In this document: piece by piece, positions 1 through 9,800 of the stretch | How the letters are laid out: each line of letters begins with the position of its first letter | Position numbering within the stretch: the stretch's first letter is position 1 | NCBI GenBank assembly: GCA_003996215.1 | Contig: QJPP01001576.1 | Span: 142,638 to 206,637, forward strand | Origin: Jaltomata sinuosa | Lineage: Eukaryota; Streptophyta; Magnoliopsida; Solanales; Solanaceae | DNA: 64,000 nucleotides | Direction of reading: 5' to 3' | Notes under the pieces: generated by a model | Told to the model about the DNA's origin: nothing | What the model saw: the letters and a program-made list of their open reading frames with translations, nothing else | Database searches by the model: none | Position numbers and translations under genes: made by a program

Positions 1-545
1 AAAAAAAAGATAAAAGAAAAAGGAAAAAGGAAAAATGAAAATTAAAAGTTGAGAGAAACAAAGGTGGAAAAAAAAAAGAATAAAAAAATAAAGGTTGAGA
101 GAAAAAGAAAAAAGAAAAAAAAGAACAAAAAAATAAAGATTGAGAAAAAGGAAAATGAGAATTAAAAAAATATAAAAGATAAAAGAAAAAGAAAAAGAAA
201 AAATAAAAATTAAAAGTTGGGAGAAATAAAGATTGAAAAAAAAGAACAAAAAAATAAAGATTGAGAAAAAGAAAAAAAGAAAAAAAAGACAAAAACATAA
301 AGGTAGAGAAAAAAAGAAAAATGAGAATTAAAAAAATCGAGGAAAAAAAAGATAAAAGAAAAAAGGAAAATAAAAATTAAAAGTTGAGAGAAATAAAACT
401 TGAAAAAAAGAACAAAAAAAAAAGAATGAGAGAAAAAAAAAGAAAAAATAAAGGCTGAAAAAAAAAGAGAATTAAAAAAATAAGAAAAAAGAAAAAAAAA
501 AGATAAAAGAAAAAGAAAAAAGAAAAAATTAAAAGCTGAGAGACA
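1..545. repeat. Purine-strand tandem array, period about 150-170 bp
   Basis: The + strand is almost entirely A and G, with T only in short ATTAAAAG-like islands. A recurring block (GATAAAAGAAAAAG, then a TAAAAATTAAAAGTTGAGAGA-like stretch) appears near 8, 180, 350 and 505, giving about four degenerate copies. The long reading frames on the opposite strand are only the Phe/Ser/Leu translation of this low-complexity tract, and I do not regard them as genes. The array may continue to the left of the window. Confidence 0.7.
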
Positions 546-689
546 AATGAACATGAAGAGTTGTGGTGTAGAGGGGCAAAAATATATTTGTTCTATACAT
601 AAAAAGAAAGTAAGGGTATTTTTTAAAAACTTTTCTTATGGAGGGCAATAATTGAAGACCACTCACTTTTGGGGACACCCCATATAATT

Positions 690-860
690 TTACAATGAAA
701 AAAGAAAGAGAAAGAGAGAGGAAACAGAAAGAAAAGAGAGGAAACAGAAATAAAAAAGAAAGAAAAAGAGAGAAAACAGAAAAAAAGAAGAGAGAAAGGC
801 GAGAAAGAAAGAGACGGAAAGAGAAACAGAAAAACTGAGAGAGAGAGAGAGAGTGAGGCG
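690..860. repeat. GA-rich microsatellite-like tract
   Basis: Irregular GAAA/GAGA/GGAAACAG repeats, ending in a pure GA run and then (ATT)n near 866-880. It is separated from the first purine array by about 140 bp of ordinary sequence. There is no coding evidence. Confidence 0.75.
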
Positions 861-880
861 ATAGATTATTATTATTATTA

Positions 881-2229
881 TTTTGCTTGACATTCAAATA
901 GTTGATATAAATTGTAATTAGCAAAGTGTTAATATAAAAGTTCAATTAATCTCAATTAAGCTGATATTTTTGAAATTTCCTCTTTTTTATCCCTACATAT
1001 CGACATTGTTACTTTTGTCCTCATTTATTACTTTATGATATTTTTATTTTGATCTTTATAATTCGACTATATATAGTAGTAAATTTTTTTGTAAATCCCT
1101 TCTTGTTTTTTATTAGATTACTTGTATTTTATTTTTTTTACTTATTTCTTATATTAAAAGTTAAATATTTTTTACTTATTTATTTTAGCAAATCACAAAA
1201 CATTTTAAAGTTTTTTCTATACTCTTCATAAACTTTTCTTGGATTCTAAGTAAGATTTATGAGTTCATTCTCTTCACCCATGGTTTAATCTAGTAAATAT
1301 ATGTATATTTAATTGTTAGATTAACCTTTCTTTCTTCTAATTTTCATTCTCACCAATCTAATTTATTTTTTTCTGTTCTAATCCTTTGATTTCATCTCTA
1401 TCTTGTAGTATATTTTACATCAGTCAGGAATGAGAGCTGTGAGGTTGAGTGAAGATAAGGTATATTGAAGAGCAAGGAGAGTTCAATGAATAAGAAATAC
1501 CACTTGTGGAATATAATTTTTCTACTTCCTCGAAGGAAAGCCATTTACCTCGTTTTTAAGAAACTTATTTTCTTAGAGAAAATATTTGTCAAAAATTTAA
1601 ACAATTAAATATGAAAAATTTAAAACATACCGAACACACCATTTATTTGTTTTAAGTTGAATTTTGTGTCCCTTTATATTTTGCTAATTGTCCTTACCTA
1701 TTTTATTCCTCATAAGTAGTTTGTCCTTTAAAAGTTATCCAATTACATAACGATTTTTTTTAGTAGTTATGAAAACTTATCAAACAAAACATATTTAACT
1801 TGTCACTTAATTAAATTAATTATGCTATAGAAAAATGCGACATAAGTTATATTTTAAAAAAAATTAAATTTACTATTTTTATATTATAAGTTTGGGCCTG
1901 AACTTAGCACGAATTTTATTCAACTAATAAATAAAATAAGTCTAAAAATCAGAGATAAACTTTGTAAAGAAATAAAGCAATCACATAATTTGAAACTTTA
2001 GTGCAATTGATATAAAAGTTGCCAAGTCATGTGAATTCATATACCATGGAGTACTTTGGATTAGTGTCCATCAAATTAATTAAAAGTTGCACATAATTAA
2101 TTTATTCTTGAGCTGATAAAAGAGGACTTTTGTAAACAAAATCTCTTATTCAAATAATGGCTCTTATTACTTTTCAAAAAAGAAAAAACTTTCAAAAATA
2201 ATGCGTCACTTAAAATGTTTGTGGCATAA
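881..2229. other. AT-rich intergenic DNA, no gene seen
   Basis: Very AT-rich sequence with only short random reading frames. I see no domain, no RNA gene and no clear transposon end here. Confidence 0.6.
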
Positions 2230-2237
2230 TTTTTTTA

Positions 2238-3105
2238 GGAAAAATTACATAAAAGTGCATGTGATAATCTTACATTGTAAAATATGGTCAATTTTTTAAG
2301 CTCTTCCCAAAATTGGCCCAATGCCTATAGAAAAAGAAAGTTACTTTACATCCTTAGCTAAATTATTACTCACTCTCTTACACACACAATCTAATCTTCA
2401 TAGTTGTTCATATTGCTATAATTAATGAACATCTAAGGGAATATGAGTCTATAAAATCCGTACACCAAGCATATAACAAATTTACATTATAATTTCACAG
2501 CTATAACATGGATTTTTTTGGATGTTCAGCCATTATTGAAGCTCCAAACTTCAAAATTTAAAAATTAAATTTTCGTAAATAAGTTTTGCTTCGAGTGGGT
2601 ATGATTGCAAAAGATCGATTATGTATTGAGGAGCATAAATGTGAAATTTTGGATGATTTGGTGTAACTTGAGGTGTTTTTGGATGAATTTGGTGCTTGAA
2701 TTTGAGGAAGAAGATGAAGTACGTTTTGTTGTATATGTTTGTATACTGTATTGTATATTGTTGTATATACAATATAGTTTTTCTATTTCAGTGATTTTCT
2801 CCTTCCTCTCCAAATTATACACACTTATACAATGTAGATACATTGTTTAAATATTATATATACATAATTATACAATGTAAGATACATTGTATAAGTGTGT
2901 ATAAATTGGAGAGGAAGAAACAAATCACCAAAATAAAAAGACTATACTGTATATACAATAATATATAAATATATACATTATTATACAAAAAAAATTACTT
3001 TACACTTATAGCCAAATTTAAATTTAGGCTATAAAATATAATATATATTTTTGGCCATGAAATTGCAATGTATATTTACTAAATGTATTTTTTTGAAATT
3101 ATCCC
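2238..3105. mobile_element. Foldback/MITE-type element with 8-bp flanking repeat
   Basis: The two ends are imperfect inverted repeats. The left end reads GGAAAAATTACATAAAA and the right end, read inward on the opposite strand, GGGATAATTTCAAAAAAA; the similarity carries on for about 50 bp into a shared TGGNCAA. Both ends are flanked by TTTTTTTA (2230-2237 and 3106-3113), which fits an 8-bp target duplication, although its low complexity weakens that point. There is no transposase. The centre is a large palindrome, listed separately. An 8-bp duplication would suggest a hAT-type non-autonomous element. Confidence 0.55.
2739..2975. repeat. Long central palindrome (about 100-bp arms)
   Basis: The left arm (about 2739-2842) and right arm (about 2870-2975) are inverted copies. 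Shared blocks include TTATACACACTTATACAATG, TCCTCTCCAA and TATACAGTATAG-like stretches, around a loop of about 30 bp. A transcript would form a long hairpin. It lies within the foldback element. Confidence 0.7.
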
Positions 3106-3113
3106 TTTTTTTA

Positions 3114-3546
3114 TACTACATAGTAGTAGTTCAAGGACCACCTAAGTGAATTGAAAGATTCTCTTTTGAGAATTACACCATCAATATATTTGACAATGAC
3201 AGACAAATTAACATCTTCTCATACCAGAAACTAAATTTGATTTTCATTACTCTATTATGTTTCTCTCTCCTCTCACTTTTCCATGTGCTAATAGAAAAAT
3301 ATACCCTCCCTCCCAATTTAAATGTTTTATTTTATTTTATCCCAAAATAGTATTTAATTTTATATTTAGTAAAATTTTCAATTTCAACATTCTACATGAT
3401 AATATTTAAAAGATTACACATATTTCTAATTTAAAATTAAAAAATTAAAAAAAAATTCCTTTATTTTTTAGACTTTGTACTCAATCAAATGAAAACAATT
3501 AAATTAATCAAATGAAAACAATCAAATTGAAACGGGGGAAGTATAT
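3114..3546. other. AT-rich spacer, no gene seen
   Basis: AT-rich sequence with poly-T and ATTT runs, between two inverted-repeat elements. Nothing codes or folds distinctively. Confidence 0.5.
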
Positions 3547-3554
3547 ATATTTAT

Positions 3555-4759
3555 AGGGTGAAAATCGTTTATACCCCCAAACTTTGCTTTAAAAATCAAA
3601 CACTCTCCCTCAACTTTGAATAATAATCATCTCCCCTCCTTTATTCTAATTGACTTTTTAAAATGCCTATTTTACCCTTGTATTATCAAACTTTATACCT
3701 TTTTTAAAGAAACTTCTTTGTAATCACAATTTTTATTTTTTAAAATCTACGTAACATATTTTGTACAAAAAATATATTATTTCTTAGATGAAAAAAAAAG
3801 TGAAAAATACTAATTGAGTATGTAAGTTAATGATGTTTCATAATGAAATAAATGAGCAAAATAAATAAAAATTATTAATAATAATTAAAACTCTAATATC
3901 TAATTATACAAGTAAAAATAACAGGTAATTATAACTTTATAAATATATTTCAATGCATGTAATGCAAACATAATTAAATATATATTAAATGATTGTTGTT
4001 TATAAATTTTAAATTATAATTTAGAAAATATTTCATTATTGATAGCCAAAACTTGTTTATTTATAGAGACATTAGAGAATAACAAAGAGAACTAAAATAT
4101 GCAACTCGTTTATTTATACAGACACTAGAGAATAACAGAGAGAATTAAAATATGCATCTATATACATAATTACATATATAGGTACATGTCCATTTGGCCA
4201 TAAGAATTTTTCACTATTTTTTGAAAAATTATTTCACTTTATTTAAAAAAAATATATTGTTTGACCATAAAAATTTCAAATACAGTTTGAAGTTGTATTT
4301 GAAAAAGTGAAAACACCTAAATACTTGTTTTCACTTTTTTCTAACTTACTTTTTCACTTTTTAGTTATATTTAACACTTTGAATTCTAAAAAGTCTTTCA
4401 GAAAAGGCATGTCCAAACACAACTTTAACTTCAATTTTTTTAAATAAAGTTATTTTTTTTCATGATCAAACGTCTACTTAATGCATATAATATAAAAATA
4501 TCAATCATAAAAAATAGCATTAGATTTTGTGATTAGTTTGTAAAAGGATTATCTTATTAATAATGTTAATGAATTTAATTAAAAATGGTAAATACCTAGG
4601 TTAAGAAAAATAAATATATATAATATAAAAAGATATTATATAAATGTTAAGGGTAAAATAGACATTGCATAGGATAAATGGAATAATGATTATTATTCAA
4701 AGTTCAGGAGGTTGTTTGATTTTTAAAGCAAAGTTAGGGGCGTAAAAGATTTTTACCCT
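3555..4759. mobile_element. Non-autonomous DNA transposon with ~100-bp TIRs and TSD ATATTTAT
   Basis: The left end (AGGGTGAAAATCGTTTATA) and the inverted right end (AGGGTAAAAATCTTTTACG) match for about 100 bp, including AACTTTGCTTTAAAAATCAA and CTTTGAATAATAATCAT. A perfect 8-bp direct repeat ATATTTAT lies immediately outside (3547-3554 and 4760-4767). The 1.2-kb interior has no transposase frame. The 8-bp duplication suggests hAT-like mobilisation, though TIRs this long are more typical of Mutator-like elements, so the superfamily is uncertain. Confidence 0.75.
4188..4477. mobile_element. Nested MITE (GTCCATTTGGCC type)
   Basis: The left end GTCCATTTGGCCATAAG and the inverted right end GTAGACGTTTGATCATG are diverged inverted repeats; further in, both arms contain TTATTTAAAAAAA and a tail related to TTTGGACATG. 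It sits inside the larger TIR element and is therefore younger. I could not settle on a target duplication, so the ends are approximate. Confidence 0.5.
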
Positions 4760-4781
4760 ATATTTATATAATTTAAGTAAA

Positions 4782-4789
4782 CACGTGGC
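4782..4789. promoter_or_regulatory. G-box/ABRE-like motif CACGTGGC
   Basis: A CACGTGGC octamer lies about 220 bp upstream of the GC-rich leader of the FAB1 gene. CACGTG is the core bound by plant bZIP and bHLH factors. Its use here is inferred only from the sequence and position. Confidence 0.35.
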
Positions 4790-5769
4790 AAGATGATAGT
4801 TGAATGAAATGCATACACACCAAAACATCACCACTTTTTCTGTCCCAACTGTCTTTTGTCTTATCCCTCGTATTAGTTTCGTGACTCTCTTTTTTCTTTT
4901 TTTAGCCTTTTTTTTCCCTCAATTATTTATGTGCAAGAAAATCCAAATGATTACTATAACTAATTTAATTTCTAATCACTCTCTCCAATTTGTCAGCCAC
5001 AACTACAAATTCCCCCATTTTTGTAGTTTTCTCTATAACAGCCAAAAAACAAAAAAACAGAAAATATTATCAAAAAAATAATTTCTAATAAGAAATAAAG
5101 AAGACGGTGGCGGGAGAAACCGGCGGGCGGTGGTGGGTTCCTCACAATTTTCATATGCACTTCACTTGTTTGATTCTCCAACTAATGTACTCTTCAAGTT
5201 TGTAGTAATTTTTCTGATATAATGTTTATGTAATGCTATATGGAAGCAGTGTAATTTGTTTTGTTTGATTTCATTTGCAGTAATTTGTTTTTTTAAACTC
5301 TATAAGCTAAAGAGAGAGCTGGATTTTTTTATTTTTTTTAAAAAAATGAGAATAATCTTCTTTCAACGTCAAGTAGCAATTCCAGTAGGAATGATTAGCT
5401 AAATCTTGAAAAAGGGTTTGAGTTAAAATTAACTCATACGGTGAGGAGTGGGATGGAGAAAATAGAATTTGTATCAGTTTTGTTTTGTGATTTTGCCTTG
5501 AAAGGAAAATTTATTAGTTTGGGATTTAGGCGTAGGTTATTGATTGATATTCCTGTATGATTTGAGAATTTTATTATCTTTTCCGCTTTTCAGTTGTGAC
5601 TGCTTTGTTTCATACTAACAGTCTTCACTAGTGCCCGAAGATAAAAAGTCTTAAGCTAACAAAACACTGCTGTGAGATATCCTAACTAAGGACATGACAC
5701 AACTTCTGTTTAATGAGGACATGACTTTAGATAGGAGGTTGTGGTGGACACGGATTAGGATAGAAGGTT

Positions 5770-6095
5770 AGTAGGTGGGAGTGCGTTGTCTTGCTGTTCG
5801 TCCATACTAGTAGTTGTAGTATTACTTTTGTAGTTTCTTGTCCTTCGATTTCTGTTACTATATGTTGTTTCTTGTACTTCGGCTATCGTATTATTTTGTT
5901 GTAGTACTGTTCTGTTACTGGATGTTGTTTTTGTTACTATCTGTTATTTCTTTTCTGAACTGCTTTGGACTGTTTTCTTGAGTCGAGGGTCTATTGAAAA
6001 CAACCTCTTTATCTTTGAGGTAGGGGTAAGGTACACTCTACCCTCCCCGACCGCACATTGTGGGACTATACTGGGTATGTTGTTGTTGTCATTGT
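5770..6095 (+). mobile_element. TS-type SINE in the FAB1 leader
   Basis: The 3' half is characteristic of the Solanaceae TS SINE: GAGTCGAGGGTCTATTG, GAGGTAGGGGTAAGG, CACTCTACCCTCCCCGACC, GTGGGACTATACTGGGTATG, then a (GTT)n tail at about 6079-6090. The upstream part, with CTTGTCCTTCG and CTTGTACTTCGGC motifs, is less conserved, so the 5' end is a guess. It lies on the sense strand of the gene, about 200 bp before the start codon. Confidence 0.75.
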
Positions 6096-6115
6096 TGCAG
6101 TTGTAGAATCTGTAG

Positions 6116-6294
6116 AAGATGATTAGTAGGCAGTGATGAGCATGATAGTCTGAATGTGGTGAAATATTCCGACGAAGGCTGAGTTCCTTTTTCTCTATGC
6201 AGTATAGATTGGAGACACATACATATTGGTAGTAGCACAAGCTGTGGCAGATGATTATTAGGTAATGATGAGCATGATAGCCTGGAAGTTGCGT
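6116..6294 (+). repeat. ~48-bp direct repeat just upstream of the FAB1 start codon
   Basis: Two copies about 131 bp apart (6116-6163 and 6247-6294) share AGATGATTA, TGATGAGCATGATAG and CTG.A.GT.G with few differences. The second copy ends three bases before the ATG at 6297. The first lies just after the SINE tail. Confidence 0.65.
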
Positions 6295-6296
6295 TC

Positions 6297-6886
6297 ATGG
6301 ACACGCCTGAAAGTAAGAAGCTCACTGAGATAGTTGACATAGTAAAATCATGGATGCCGAGAAGGACAGAGCAGGTGAGTGTGTCCAGATATTTCTGGAT
6401 GCCCGACCAGAGCTGTAGGGTGTGCTACGAGTGCGACTCTCAGTTTACTGTTTTTAACCGCAGACATCATTGCCGTCTCTGTGGCCGAGTTTTCTGTGCC
6501 AAATGTGCATCAAACTCTGTTCCTGTCCCAAATGAGGAGCCCAAAGCTGGCCAGGAAGATGGAGACAGGATTAGAGTATGTAACTTCTGTTTTAAGCAAT
6601 GGCAGCAGGGGTTAGCTACGGTTGATAGTAGGATGAACCTTTCTAGTCCAGGCCTCAGTCCATCTCCTTCTACCACAAGTTTGGCTAGCAACCAGTCGGG
6701 CTGTACTTGTAACAGTGGTAGCAGCGGTAGTTCAACTGTTTACCCAACAGGACCATATCAATATGTACCATGCAGCTCATGTCAAAGTGCTTCTCAATCA
6801 GCTCAGACGGATCCTGCAGCTCTCCAGCAAGATCAAGCAACATCTCTGGGGAATCCAGATTTTGGTCATTTTGCCTCTTGCTACAG
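6297..6886 (+). other. FAB1: FAB1 coding exon 1: FYVE domain
   Basis: Encodes the PtdIns3P-binding FYVE finger. Visible are the WxxD motif (FWMPDQ, W34 and D37), the basic RRHHCR patch (55-60), the RVC motif (93-95), and the zinc-ligand cysteine pairs at about 43/46, 59/62, 67/70 and 95/98. A Ser/Thr/Gly-rich tail follows. The exon ends in phase 2 at AG|GTATCT. Confidence 0.95.
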
Positions 6887-9800
6887 GTATCTATAATAAG
6901 TTTCACAAGTACAGACGAACAACATGTATAAACATGATTTTATTTCCTTTATGCCCGTCTTGCTGGTTAGCTGACACATTTAAATTGTATTTTCGCTGCA
7001 ATCTTATTTAGTATATGGTCAAAGCCTAATTTGCATGTGCTAGATCCACATATGGAACACCAGACACTACATTTTAGCTGATCTTTAGATCTGATCATGT
7101 TTAAGAAACCAACTTTATTACAGTACTTCAATTATATAAGATATTTTCAACGTTTAACATTTTTAAGTTTTATGACTTTTGGCTCTGCTATTCAGTGGTT
7201 CGATTTTGTTGTCTACCCATATGTGAGTTATATTTTATTTATAAAGCCTTACTGCCTTAGAGTAACTTTCAGTATTAAGTCGCTGATTGTTGTTACGCGA
7301 GGAATTTCTTGGAAAAAGTTGATTGGTATACTATATCAAAGGTATTTTCTTGCTAAACAAATTTAACCCCAGTTGGTAAATCCATTACTAGCCTTGATCT
7401 GGAAACTGAACAAAGGATAAGAAACTTAGAGCTGGATACAAACTGATTCAAACCATCTTTGAAGGTTCGAACTTGGTTTAGCATATATACAAGCCCAAAG
7501 TCGAGCTTAAACTTGTCTTGATTAAGTTTCTACGAGTTCAATCTCGGTTCATTTGTATAACAAGCCAAGCTCGAGCTCGTTCATATAATCAGTTGGTATC
7601 AAGTTACTTAGACAAGTTAGAATTTGGGTTTTATTTATGGTATGACAATACCAGTTCATAGGTGTGACATAACGATGAGTGAATATGTTAAAACGCGGTG
7701 AGAAAGACCTATATGACGTGGATGAAATACGTCTTAATAGACGTACAATGTTTTGGAATTTATACGGACTTAGCAAAGAACAGATATATTGGAATCAAAA
7801 TATCCTTAAAACCAATAACTACTACTTGTAATTAAGGTTAGTCGTTATCGAAACACTTGCATTAGGTCAAGTGTTTGAAAGAGTGTTTTGAATTTGGTAG
7901 CAGATTGTATGACAATGTAGGAATATATAGATTAAGAGGATTCCTAGTTTTAGATTATCTTAGGACACATTATGGAGTAGTGAATGAAATTTGTCCAAAT
8001 GGAACACATCAGATATGGCATGCCCCAAATCTGTATGAGCTAGTGACCATCACCCGATCCCTTACATTGAGCGAACCGTCTTTATAACCCCTGATAAATC
8101 ATGCATGCATCATGAAGTGTAAACATCCATTACCGTTAAAACATAACAAGGGGCTCATTGCCCGCAAAATAATTAAGTAGAAACCATGATTTACATGAAA
8201 TGTCGTAAAAACTATTCCTAACATATTACACTATCCATAGTGTACATGGAGCTTCTAACTGCCAAAATAATACATGAATGTACAAGTCTAACCCAACAAG
8301 ACAAAGATACTAAACATGACTCAACGTGCACCCAACACCTTCCTGCATATGGTGGACAGTATAGAAGGAGAGAAATGGGAGATGCTTTGAAGACAAAATT
8401 AAGAGCTTGTTTAGATAGGCTTATTTTAAGCAATAAACTATTAAGTTGGGAATCCCAACTTTTCACTTTTAGCTTTTCTTGGTATTTTGGCTTAAAATCA
8501 AGTGTTCAAAAACACTTTTTTTACCTTACCCAAACACTATAAAAAGTTTAAAAGCTATTTTGACTTGGAAACATTTAAAATAAGTCAATTCAAACGGGCT
8601 CTAAGTCCATTCATGATGTGAAATGGAACTTCATAGTTTCTCTATTTTGTTGGTGTAAAGAGAATTGTATAGAGGAAGTAGATGAGCTTGTAGATTTCTT
8701 AGGTGCCTTGTAAAATTAGATTCTAACTTACTGCTTTTTGTAACAATTTTTGGAGGTGGCCAACATTAAGTAATGCTGGGGAATACAACAGTACTAATTG
8801 TCAAAAAAAAGAAGTGGTAAATTTACCACGCATCACCATCTCCTCAACAAAACTAATGAAACATAACATTTTCAATATCATTTGAAAGATGATATTTTAA
8901 TATAACATTTCAAAACATATATGCACAACTTGCATGAAGACGGAAAATACATGCTTGCCGTTGCAAACATGTATTCACATTCTAAATAACATTTCATGCT
9001 CATTGGAACACAAATTTGAGGAGGACGCCTCAAGGAAGGTAGATCCTTCAACAATCCAAACAATGTTCCAACACGTTCAATGAAATCTAATGGACGTCAA
9101 CATAACCAGTTTCTATATTAATGTGCATTCAAACTCAACAAGACTCATTTAGGCTCGAACATTTGCTTGAAGGCACCCAAACATCCATCCCCTCATAAAA
9201 AAGGGCAGCCCGCTGCACTCTGACCCCGCGCAGCTCCCGCTATGCGCGGGGTCTGGGAAAGGGCCGGACCACAAGGGTCTTTTGTACGCCGCCTTACTCT
9301 GTATTTCTGCAAGAGGCTGTTTCCACAACTCAAAGCCGTGACCTCCTAATCACATGTCAACAACTTTACCCATTATGCCAAAATCCACACCCTCATAAAT
9401 ATCGTAATCCAAATCCAGGAGTTCCATCCTTAGCATTAAATGGGTTATTAATGTCACTCAAGTTACTAAAATGTTCATTTACTAACCCCCAAGTCATATT
9501 CATCTACTTCCCAACTACCCAAGTGACCCAACCATGTTCAGGAATATCCACTTTTAGGGTTCAACTAATACTCCAATCAAACTATGATATCTACTCACAA
9601 TCATCTTCAACATACTCATTTATATACAAGTGAAAATTGGGTGGTGGAATTACTCTCGAGACAGATCTTGAAAATCTCTACTTTGAAGAATTCTTGGGGA
9701 GATTAAGATTTCTTGACAAATCAAATGTTTGTAGATGTTAGGCTAGCATTTATAAAGTATAATTGACTCAAAACTTCGTAAATTCTTTCTTTAGATTGTG

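Larger units (their letters stand above)
4990..6296 (+). promoter_or_regulatory. FAB1 promoter-proximal region and 5' leader
   Basis: The strand is pyrimidine-rich to about 5040, then carries a GC-rich block at 5100-5145 (repeated GGCGG/GGTGG) that stands out from the AT-rich surroundings and looks like the untranslated first exon of a plant gene. From about 5180 to 6100 it is T-rich like an intron and holds a SINE. Possible acceptor sites before the start codon are the TTGTTGCAG at about 6097-6105 and the CTATGCAG at about 6196-6203. The exact transcription start and leader splicing cannot be fixed from sequence alone. Confidence 0.4.

Noticed and set aside
210..945. Long Phe/Ser/Leu-rich minus-strand reading frames
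   Set aside because: They are the complement of the purine-rich repeat; no domain, no codon structure and no promoter.
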